A stretch of 64,000 nt of DNA, from positions 372,001-436,000 of the forward strand of contig JAPLFR010000016.1 in the NCBI GenBank assembly GCA_026390575.1, in the 5' to 3' direction. Positions 19,778-28,917 of this stretch are shown here, in pieces (positions within the stretch are counted from its first letter, which is position 1; each line of letters begins with the position of its first letter). Made by a program: the position numbers and the translations under genes. The notes below the pieces were generated by a model, which saw nothing but the letters and a program-made list of their open reading frames with translations, was not told the origin of the DNA and searched no databases. The stretch comes from Ignavibacteriales bacterium. Its GTDB lineage: Bacteria > Bacteroidota > Ignavibacteria > UBA10030.

Positions 19778-19974
19778 CACTCGGCGGTCGGTTTTCAGAA
19801 CGACAATATATTGTTTCATTGTGCACTGATCATTCTTCATCAGTTGTTTTTTGTCGACAAAATTTCAGTTTTTGTTCTTCCAGAAAACACCTTACCCCGA
19901 CCATCACAGAAATTCCGGACAGTCAGGGTGATTAAAAGCTACCGAAAAGTCGGGCGACATTCAAACAATTCAAT

Positions 19975-20015
19975 AAAAAAGCCGTTCTTCCCGGCATTGG
20001 TCGGATCAGAACGGC
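19975..20015 (-). terminator. intrinsic terminator of the Cys/Lys-rich protein gene
   Basis: On the minus strand an 8-bp stem AGAACGGC (20015-20008) pairs with GCCGTTCT (19988-19981) and is followed by six T residues (19980-19975). It lies 25 bases past the stop codon of the 20040-20459 gene. Confidence 0.75.
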
Positions 20016-20039
20016 TCTACATCGAACAGTTGAGGATGA

Positions 20040-20459
20040 TTATTTTTTTTCTTCTGTCTTTACTTCTTCCTTCATCATAGTCTTCTTTTCCATGTGTTTT
20101 TTCATATCATGCTTCTCGCCCATTTTTTCCATGTGCTTCTTCATATTTTGCTTCTCACACTTTGCCGTGGTATCTTTTGGGCAGGTTCCTTTGCTTCCTT
20201 TTTCACACTTCTCTTTGCATGCTTTCTTGCATTCTGCACACTTTGCACAGCACTTACCGTCGCACTTTTCGCCTGTGCATTTGTCGCAGCATTTCTTGTC
20301 TTTGCAGCAATCCATTTTCTCTTTGCATTCTTTCATCACGTTCTTTTTAACCTTTACAACTTTTTCAACTTTCTTCTCCACGGGTTTATCCTGTGCAAAC
20401 ATTGTCTGCGAGACCATGACAGCAATAATCAACATAAAAACACATACGAGCTTCCGCAT
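20040..20459 (-). CDS. exported Cys/Lys-rich metallothionein-like protein
   Basis: The 139-residue protein has a clear Sec signal peptide (LVCVFMLIIAVMVSQTMFAQ) and a very unusual mature part: a lysine-rich start, then fifteen cysteines packed within about 65 residues in CC, CxxC and CxxxC spacings (DCCKDKKCC, CDKCTGEKCDGKCC, KCAECKKACKEKC), and a Met/His/Lys-rich tail with MKKHMEK repeats. This composition suggests binding of soft metals such as Cu, Zn or Cd in the periplasm or outside the cell, but that is inference from composition. AAGGAG before the ATG supports the start, and its own terminator follows. It is transcribed away from the receptor-kinase gene, with about 200 bp of shared upstream DNA. 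Confidence 0.75.
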   Translation of the reverse strand: MRKLVCVFMLIIAVMVSQTMFAQDKPVEKKVEKVVKVKKNVMKECKEKMDCCKDKKCCDKCTGEKCDGKCCAKCAECKKACKEKCEKGSKGTCPKDTTAKCEKQNMKKHMEKMGEKHDMKKHMEKKTMMKEEVKTEEKK

Positions 20460-20656
20460 ACAACACTCCTTTTGTTTAATACATCATGAGAGAATGAATA
20501 ATAATTTTGCGGTGTACTGGTTGCTATCCTATAAAAGTTTAGCATCCTTCCGCTTGGTATTAAGATAGAAGAAAAGCGCTGAATTTCCAATGTGCTTAAC
20601 TAATGAAATTTGCATCGCTTTTTTGTAGATTTCAATTATTCTATGTATATCATTAG

Positions 20657-23600
20657 ATGAACAGCCGTGCAACCACCATACGAACCATTGTTCTATCCAT
20701 TGCAACTGCCGCTTGCTTGTTAAACGGGTGCATTGGTAAAGACGAATCGGCGGCAGTACATGTTCCTTCTCCGAACCATTCCGGAGGATGGTTTCGCCAG
20801 GCAGTTGTTGATCTGGGCGCTCACATTCAGATGCTAACACCTGTATCGGGCTTTGCGTCATCGCGCGGACGAGGCCCAGAAGTACCTGGACGTATGTATC
20901 GTTTCACCAACGGTAAATGGGATCCCATTCTTACCTATCCGTACTCTGATTCTCCTCTCATCTCTGCCGCAGACACAACAACGGTTTTTCTTGTTCATCA
21001 CCTTGTTCATTCTGGTAACTGCCGCCCTGTTCTCGAGGAATGGCGGAGCGGCACCGTAAAAGAAATCCCTCTTCCGAAAGTGATGTGGGATCAAACCGAT
21101 TATGTAATGTTTAAAAGTCTCTCGCAACTGCCTAACAAGCGTATGTGGATGGTAGGTCAACAGGGACATATTCTTGCACTTGACGACGATCATTGGAAAA
21201 AATCGCCAAGCCCGCTGATTCATGATGAACGTACGAATGCATACGAAGGAGACCTTAATGACGTCTGTATGCTTTCGTCCTTATCCGGCTGGGCTGTGGG
21301 ACGCGATGGTGTCATCCTGCAATGCGTTCAAGGACAGTGGAAGCGTTTCAACTCTCCGACACAGAACGATCTTTTCAAAATCAGTCTGCCGGATGAGCGC
21401 CACGGATGGATAGTTGGAGATAAAGGAACCCTATTGGAATTCGACGGCAATGCATGGCATTCCGTCCCGCTCGGTACGCAACAGTTATTGACATCGGTGA
21501 GGGCAGTTGATTCGACACACGTTTGGATCGTGGGACCCGGCTCGACACTTCTTGTGTACAATGGAAAGACATGGATGACCGATGAATCTATTAAAACTTA
21601 CGATGATACTTTTTCCGACGTGGACGCTACCTATGATTCTTCCGGTACGTTTCATGTTTGGGTCATTGGCGATAGGGGAATATATACAAATTCACAATCG
21701 CTCGAATTCTCGTTCACAGACATTACTTTACAAGCTGCGCTGAGACGCACCGGGAGATCCGGTATTTTCTTCAATCGAACAGGAGGTAATTGTCCCGACT
21801 TGCTTATACTCGGAGACGGCGGTCCAAGTCTCCTCTTTCGTAACAACGGACAAAATGTGTACTCAGATGCGACTCTGGAATCCGGTTTTGAAAGCGTTGC
21901 TAGTGAATGGCAGGCAATGGCCATTGGGGATGTAAACAACGACGGTTCACTCGACATTTTGGAACTTGGCAGCAGCCTGAAGTACCATCTGTTCCTCGGA
22001 ACTGAAGGCGGACGATTTCGCAACAGTACCGATCGAACGAGGGTCCAAATTCAAGAGAATGTCTCAGGTTCCGGCAGCGCTGTACGACTCGTCGACTTTG
22101 ATAATGACGGCAACCTCGACGCATATACTTCCAATGAGGACGGCAGTGATATGTTGTTCCGTAACGACGGCACAGGAAAATTTGTGAATGTCTTTCTTTC
22201 ATCCGGGATTACAAAATTACTGAAACATCGTTCGTTCGGCGCAACGTTCGGCGATTTCAACAACGACGGCCTAGTCGATATCGTTATCCCCTATTACGTA
22301 GGTGAGGATGGGAGATTTATCGATTGTTTTCTGAATGACGGCAACTTCAAATTTCACGCTTCTCCTAATTCTACCTTTGTCTCAAAAGAAAATCCCGCTC
22401 CAACTGTGTGTATTGCAGCCGACTTCAATAACGATGGCAACCTCGATCTTCTTGTCCATAATCAAGGTTCATTGCCGTGGCTGCTGCTCAATGATGGTCA
22501 CGCGCATTTCCGCAGACTTTCTTCAGAGGTCGGTTTTTCCGCTCCGATCTTCCAGCCCGACCCGACAAACGGAACTATTGCAGCAGGCGATGTGAACAAT
22601 GATGGCTGGATCGATGTTTTTATTGCTTCAAAATTATTCCTGAACCAGCATTGCGAACGATTCATTGAAGTATCCGAACAAACCGGTATTCAATTCACCG
22701 GTCACCCTTCATTCGCAGATATCGATAATGACGGCGACCTTGATCTCTTTATCGGCAGTTCAGAGCGGTCTCTTGGCAAGGGCGATCGAACAGCACTTTT
22801 CCGAAATAATTTAAACGACAATAATTTCATCAAAGTTCATATCCTTGGCGATAGGAGCAATCGAGCGGCCATAGGCGCCAAGGTATTTGTCGAAGATCCG
22901 TTGCAGCCTTCCATTCGGCAGCTTCGTGTTGTCGGCATTGGTTCTAATCCGATGGTGCCGCAGGATGTTTCCGAAGTGCATTTCGGTGTTCAGCCGGGAA
23001 GGCGGTACACTCTACGAGTGATTTTTCCTTCAGGCATAGAACAAACGAAAGAAGAAGTACTTGCCGGAAGCCGATTAGACTTTATCGAATCATCTATCAT
23101 TCCACGAGTCGCAATCCTTACATCAAAATCTATCGGCCGAACTCTGAAGATGATAGACTTGCCTGTAGAACTGGTAAAATTTGCGGCTGTCATAGCCCTG
23201 GTCCTGTTGATGGTTGGCGGTGGAATAAAAGTCGGTGCGGGGAAATTCACGCGCCGCTGGTATTTCCCGCTTGCCGGTCTTGTTGCGTATTTCGTCCTTC
23301 TTCATTTCACTATCATAGACGGCCAATTCTTTTCGACGGCTGTCTCATTCGGCGTGCTTCTCATTGGAGGAGGAGTATCGGTGGGTGCTGCCCGGGTGAT
23401 TATTCGAAGACATGAAGCTCAGTATGTATCACACTACAAATTGCTCGGTTTGCTCGGCCAGGGCGGGATGGGACGTGTCTTCAAAGCCATAGACATCAAC
23501 ACAAAACAGACGGTGGCTCTCAAGGTTCTCAATCCTGAAATTGTCAAGGACACGGAGAACAAAAAACGACTGCTGAGCGAAGGACAACTGCTGAACTCTT

Positions 23601-24226
23601 TTTCGCATCCGCACATTGTCCATGTACTGGAAGTGGCAGATACCAGTACGGGCGGATTTATCGCAATGGAATTTCTCGCCGGCGGAACTCTCAAACAAAC
23701 GCTGGAGCGCTTGCATCCGCTGCCGCTGGCGGAGATAAAACGCGTGCTTCTACAAGTGTGCAATGGGTTATCGGAAGTACACAGGCACGGAATCGTTCAT
23801 CGCGATTTGAAGACAGGCAACATCATGTTTGATTCCAGTGGAATCATAAGGATTATGGATTTCGGATTATCAAAGTCGCCGTTGGTGACAACGATGACTT
23901 CGCTCGGCACAGTGCTTGGCACACTCGGTTATGTCGCACCCGAACAAATCACGAATCAAAGTGTCGATCAGCGTACCGACATTTTTTCTCTCGGTGTCAT
24001 CATCAGCGAACTCCTGACCAATACTCTGCCGTTCAAAGGTGAGAATGAGATCGCGCTTATACATTCCATTTTCAATGTTGTTCCGCCGCCGCCTTCTACT
24101 CTCCGGCCGGATGTGACGTCTGCATGGGATTCGATTGTGGCAAGATGCCTGGCGAAGAATCCACATGAACGATATGGCTCAGCAGAGGAAGTAAGAACAG
24201 CGATAGAAGAAACGGTGCTAACCTGA
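20657..24226 (+). CDS. receptor Ser/Thr protein kinase with extracytoplasmic propeller, FG-GAP and UnbV domains
   Basis: The 1189-residue membrane protein begins with a lipoprotein-like signal (ATAACLLNGCIGKD). Residues about 130-345 hold BNR/propeller-like repeats (GWAVGRDGVILQ, GWIVGDKGTLLEFDGNAW, VWIVGPGSTLLVYNG). Residues about 415-700 hold FG-GAP/VCBS repeats with Ca-binding-type loops (DVNNDGSLDI, DFDNDGNLDA, DFNNDGLVDI, DFNNDGNLDL, DVNNDGWIDV, DIDNDGDLDL). An ASPIC/UnbV-like domain follows to about 815 (AAIGAKVFV through EEVLAGSRLDFIES), then about three transmembrane segments between 835 and 915. From about 926 there is a complete Hanks-type kinase: GQGGMG loop, Lys in VALKVL, HRDLKTGN, DFGLS, APEQ, and RTDIFSLGV. 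The sensor is N-terminal and the kinase C-terminal, the reverse of PknB-type receptors. The next gene is a sigma-54 activator, its probable output. Confidence 0.9.
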   Translation: MNSRATTIRTIVLSIATAACLLNGCIGKDESAAVHVPSPNHSGGWFRQAVVDLGAHIQMLTPVSGFASSRGRGPEVPGRMYRFTNGKWDPILTYPYSDSPLISAADTTTVFLVHHLVHSGNCRPVLEEWRSGTVKEIPLPKVMWDQTDYVMFKSLSQLPNKRMWMVGQQGHILALDDDHWKKSPSPLIHDERTNAYEGDLNDVCMLSSLSGWAVGRDGVILQCVQGQWKRFNSPTQNDLFKISLPDERHGWIVGDKGTLLEFDGNAWHSVPLGTQQLLTSVRAVDSTHVWIVGPGSTLLVYNGKTWMTDESIKTYDDTFSDVDATYDSSGTFHVWVIGDRGIYTNSQSLEFSFTDITLQAALRRTGRSGIFFNRTGGNCPDLLILGDGGPSLLFRNNGQNVYSDATLESGFESVASEWQAMAIGDVNNDGSLDILELGSSLKYHLFLGTEGGRFRNSTDRTRVQIQENVSGSGSAVRLVDFDNDGNLDAYTSNEDGSDMLFRNDGTGKFVNVFLSSGITKLLKHRSFGATFGDFNNDGLVDIVIPYYVGEDGRFIDCFLNDGNFKFHASPNSTFVSKENPAPTVCIAADFNNDGNLDLLVHNQGSLPWLLLNDGHAHFRRLSSEVGFSAPIFQPDPTNGTIAAGDVNNDGWIDVFIASKLFLNQHCERFIEVSEQTGIQFTGHPSFADIDNDGDLDLFIGSSERSLGKGDRTALFRNNLNDNNFIKVHILGDRSNRAAIGAKVFVEDPLQPSIRQLRVVGIGSNPMVPQDVSEVHFGVQPGRRYTLRVIFPSGIEQTKEEVLAGSRLDFIESSIIPRVAILTSKSIGRTLKMIDLPVELVKFAAVIALVLLMVGGGIKVGAGKFTRRWYFPLAGLVAYFVLLHFTIIDGQFFSTAVSFGVLLIGGGVSVGAARVIIRRHEAQYVSHYKLLGLLGQGGMGRVFKAIDINTKQTVALKVLNPEIVKDTENKKRLLSEGQLLNSFSHPHIVHVLEVADTSTGGFIAMEFLAGGTLKQTLERLHPLPLAEIKRVLLQVCNGLSEVHRHGIVHRDLKTGNIMFDSSGIIRIMDFGLSKSPLVTTMTSLGTVLGTLGYVAPEQITNQSVDQRTDIFSLGVIISELLTNTLPFKGENEIALIHSIFNVVPPPPSTLRPDVTSAWDSIVARCLAKNPHERYGSAEEVRTAIEETVLT

Positions 24227-24338
24227 CGCAATAGAACACCCCGCAAGGATGACGATGGTAGAATTTGATGATGCATAGTTTTCATTGCTGTTACGGTTTC
24301 TCGTTGCTACATTAGGAACATCCATCTTGGAAAAGTAA

Positions 24339-26072
<1,734 letters not shown>

Positions 26073-26103
26073 CAATATCCGACACTTCCTCAGAGAATAT
26101 TCT

Positions 26104-26814
26104 ATGCCAGAAACTAAGTCGCCAGGTATGTTGATGTTTCAATATAAGTTTCTCTTACAAGATGGATCGGAGAAATCGTTCGATGTGACACTCGATGCAC
26201 AGACCTTGCGTGTTCAACAAGCCCCGCTCGCAAAAAATCCTGAATGGACAAAATTAAAATTTCATAAGTGCAGGAACTGTCCGTTGAAGGATGATGTTGA
26301 GTTCTGTCCGGTGGCGGTGAGTATAGCGCATCTCGTTGATGAATTTAAATTTTCCACTTCATTCGATAGGACATGGGTGACAGTGGAATCTGCAGAACGC
26401 ACCTACGCACAAGATACATCGGTGCAAAACAGCCTCAGTGCCATTCTCGGCATTTATATGGTGACCAGCGACTGTCCGATTCTTGACTACCTTCGCCCGA
26501 TGGTACGTTTTCACCTTCCGTTTGCTACAGCGACAGAGACTGTTTTCCGCGCTGTATCTATGTATTTAGTAGCACAGTACTTCCGAAAGCAGAAAGGTCT
26601 TGAACCGGATTGGAGCATGGAGGGATTAGAACAAATCTATAAGGAAGTCGGCACGGTGAACAAAGGAATGTGGAACCGGCTTTCACATGCTTCGAGTTTT
26701 GATGCCAATGTCAATGCACTCATCGTATTGAGCTCCTTTGGCGAGGCACTTCGTCTATCGCTCAAGAAAGATTTGCAGAACATTTTGCCCTTCTTTAAAA
26801 AATATGTAGAGTGA
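26104..26814 (+). CDS. unknown protein with CxxC-x8-C motif, partner of the kinase/sigma-54 pair
   Basis: The 236-residue protein starts at the ATG at 26104, 31 bp after the activator gene. The frame is open further back into the activator gene but has no support there. Residues about 20-50 form a beta-rich start (FQYKFLLQDGSEKSFDVTLD). A Cys motif KCRNCPLKDDVEFCPVA follows near residue 60, and a second Cys-Pro in TSDCPILDYLRPM. The C-terminal half is helical (AVSMYLVAQYFRKQKG, VNALIVLSSFGEALRLSLKK). There is no signal peptide or membrane segment. The family was not recognised. The Cys set could bind a metal or respond to redox. Its position in the same transcript as the kinase and activator makes it a candidate third component. 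Confidence 0.75.
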   Translation: MPETKSPGMLMFQYKFLLQDGSEKSFDVTLDAQTLRVQQAPLAKNPEWTKLKFHKCRNCPLKDDVEFCPVAVSIAHLVDEFKFSTSFDRTWVTVESAERTYAQDTSVQNSLSAILGIYMVTSDCPILDYLRPMVRFHLPFATATETVFRAVSMYLVAQYFRKQKGLEPDWSMEGLEQIYKEVGTVNKGMWNRLSHASSFDANVNALIVLSSFGEALRLSLKKDLQNILPFFKKYVE

Positions 26815-27104
26815 ACGCAGGATAGAATTGAATTGATGAAGGAGTGTACTATTCAACAGTATCTTTACCCGCGTTCCACTATCCGGTTATCTCCTCGTTG
26901 ACTCATCGACTCAACTGCTTCTTCCCCTTTTTTTTGTCGCATTTCACCGACTTTTCTTCCTGATTATCTTGTTTGTATCTAACGACAACCATTGAGGAAT
27001 ACATCCTTTTTTCTCGATTTCCAGACTTTTCCTCTCATATATAGATGGTACGGAGATTGATTCTTTTTTATATGAATCAAGTTGTTTAATCAATACAAGC
27101 GAAG

Positions 27105-27314
27105 ATGAACGAACTCATTTTAGTTGTCGATCCGGATACCGTACGATTACGAAAACTCAGAGAACTTCTGAGTCGTGAGGGATTCGGCATCATGACGGCA
27201 ACTGATCGTGAAACGGCCATGCAGATTTGCCGGCGGATTCCCGTTCAACTTGTGCTCGGTGAGACAAAGGAACTGGGATTTGATATCTGTGCAAATGAAG
27301 CAACTCATGACTAA
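27105..27314 (+). pseudogene. truncated response-regulator receiver domain
   Basis: The 69 residues match the first half of a receiver domain (LILVVDPDTVRLRKLRELLSREGFGIMTATDRETAM). The frame passes the phospho-acceptor strand (VQLVLGETKELGFDIC), where the usual Asp is not seen, and then stops. A complete receiver has about 120 residues. No continuation was recognised in the other frames. It is probably a broken gene, though a tiny expressed protein cannot be excluded. Confidence 0.45.
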
Positions 27315-27543
27315 TAAAAAAGGCACTAACAGGACAATGGATTATCCAATTGCACTCAAAAGGGAGGTGAGTGGTGAGTTATCCGTTTTCCATGTGAAAT
27401 AGCGCACAAAACCTGTAAATAATAGAAAAGAGTATTGCTTCTCGATAATCTTCTCATATATTTCAATGAAATAAATCATGAATTTGAATTACAAACAATT
27501 CATCTATTAATAACTCTCTTCCACCACTCACAGGAGGTTTCAT

Positions 27544-28635
27544 ATGAAATCTATAGTTCGATACATTTTGATTGCTGCATGTGTTGTTGCACTGTTAGGC
27601 AGCCTTGCAGCAGCACAGGATCTGCAAGAACAATTAAAAAAATTGGGGCATGACGCAGCAGTTGGTTACGTTACTCCAATTTTAGCCGGATGGGGCAACG
27701 ATTTAAACTCAGCGATGTATTATTCCGCAGACTTGCATGATGTTCTTGGTTTTGATGTTGGAGTTAAAGTTGCGATGTCAAGGTTCGTTGATGCAGATAA
27801 AACATATTCATTGGGAATTCCTTCAATAAGTGTAGATCCATCGGCACTGGGAATAAACTCAATTAATGTTGGTGGCACAAATTATCCTGTACCCACTGGC
27901 ACTAAGGTTGTTCTTACATCCGGCGTTAATTATCCATCAAGCGTAACAGCGAATACGGCTGTCGGAGCAAAAGATAATACTATAATTAAAACTAATAGTA
28001 ATTCTGTTGGACATATTAGTTCTTCTAATCCCCTACTAAACAATCAACCCGTATCTGTCCCAGCCAATCAGCCAATTTTAACGCTTCCCGGCGGGTTTGA
28101 TTTAGGTACACTGGGTGTTCCATTACCAATGCCTCAACTTGATTTAGGTTTGCCATTTGGTTTGGAATTCATGTTACGTTATGTCCCAACGATCTCGGCA
28201 GGTGATGTCGGTAAATTTAACTATTCGGGCTTCGGTCTCCGGTACAGTATCAGCCAATGGCTGCCGTTGTTCCCGGTTGATATTGCCGCTCACTTTATGA
28301 CACAGAAGATGAATTTCAAATCGAAAGATGATAAAGATATCTTCTCTGCTTCTGGAACTGCCTATGGAGTTGAAGTGAGCAAGAAGCTTTTTATTCTTAC
28401 TCTCTACGGCGGATTCCAACTGGAAAGTTCAACGTTAACCCTTGCTGATTTCCAGGGGTACAGTGCTGAATTAGGACAAAATGTAACGATTCCCGGATTT
28501 GAGGTGAAGGGAAGTAATAAATCCCGCTTCACTGTCGGCGCACGATTATTGTTGCTTATCGTTAATGTGCATGCAGAATACAGCATTGCAAAAAATCCAG
28601 TTATAGCCATTGGGGCTGGTATTACAATCCGCTAA
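27544..28635 (+). CDS. DUF6588-like outer-membrane beta-barrel protein
   Basis: The 363-residue protein has a Sec signal peptide (YILIAACVVALLGSLAAAQ). An N-terminal helix-like segment (LQEQLKKLGHDAAVGYVTPILAGWGNDLNSAMYYSA) resembles the start of the DUF6588 group common in Bacteroidota and Ignavibacteria. Alternating beta strands ending in aromatic residues follow (GLEFMLRYVPT, FNYSGFGLRYSISQWLPLFPVDIAAHFMTQKM, FILTLYGGFQLESS), and the final strand is AIGAGITIR. The middle (residues about 95-190) is Ser/Asn/Pro-rich and variable. A very strong AGGAGG site precedes the ATG and a good terminator follows, so it is a well-expressed single gene. A barrel in the outer membrane is inferred; the function is unknown. 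Confidence 0.75.
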   Translation: MKSIVRYILIAACVVALLGSLAAAQDLQEQLKKLGHDAAVGYVTPILAGWGNDLNSAMYYSADLHDVLGFDVGVKVAMSRFVDADKTYSLGIPSISVDPSALGINSINVGGTNYPVPTGTKVVLTSGVNYPSSVTANTAVGAKDNTIIKTNSNSVGHISSSNPLLNNQPVSVPANQPILTLPGGFDLGTLGVPLPMPQLDLGLPFGLEFMLRYVPTISAGDVGKFNYSGFGLRYSISQWLPLFPVDIAAHFMTQKMNFKSKDDKDIFSASGTAYGVEVSKKLFILTLYGGFQLESSTLTLADFQGYSAELGQNVTIPGFEVKGSNKSRFTVGARLLLLIVNVHAEYSIAKNPVIAIGAGITIR

Positions 28636-28656
28636 TAATAATTCTGTTTATCTCAT

Positions 28657-28692
28657 AAAAAAGCTGGTCCTGCACAAGGATCAGCTTTTTTT
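28657..28692 (+). terminator. intrinsic terminator of the outer-membrane protein gene
   Basis: The stem AAGCTGGTCCT / AGGATCAGCTT has one mismatch, is flanked by an A-run at 28657-28662 and is followed by a T-run to 28692. It lies 22 bases past the stop codon at 28635. Its symmetry would also allow function on the other strand. Confidence 0.8.
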
Positions 28693-28702
28693 ATACAAGT
28701 AT

Positions 28703-28754
28703 TAGATTCCCGATATCTTATCCTGTTAAACATAAAATAGATATCGGGAATCTA
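28703..28754. repeat. hairpin 1 (16-bp perfect inverted repeat)
   Basis: The arms TAGATTCCCGATATCT (28703-28718) and AGATATCGGGAATCTA (28739-28754) are perfectly complementary around a 20-base loop. No T-run follows. It shares the arm word GATTCCCGAT with a second hairpin about 95 bases further on, so both look like members of one repeat family rather than a terminator. Confidence 0.75.
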
Positions 28755-28847
28755 TCTCAGGGAACCGATTTTCCTTTCTCGGAATAATTTCGTATCTTAT
28801 GATTGCCTCAGGGAGCAAGTCGAGACTGGGGCATTTTTTATTAGATG

Positions 28848-28895
28848 GATTCCCGATTTCTATCACCGTAAGAACTTTGGTAGAAATCGGGAATC
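28848..28895. repeat. hairpin 2 (15-bp perfect inverted repeat)
   Basis: The arms GATTCCCGATTTCTA (28848-28862) and TAGAAATCGGGAATC (28881-28895) enclose an 18-base loop and end 22 bases before the typA start. On the typA transcript this would be a stable leader hairpin close to the ribosome binding site. It has the same outer arm sequence as hairpin 1 but a different inner arm. Confidence 0.75.
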
Positions 28896-28917
28896 TTTAC
28901 ATTTATTGAAAGGCACA

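Noticed and set aside
27057-27080. Inverted repeat TTGATTC / GAATCAA upstream of the truncated receiver
   Set aside because: Seven-base AT-rich arms with a ten-base loop are weak, and the downstream gene appears broken.
28805-28837. GCCTCA...TGGGGC stem followed by T-run as a terminator
   Set aside because: The stem needs a G-U pair and is short with a long loop; it is not convincing beside the clear terminator at 28657-28692.
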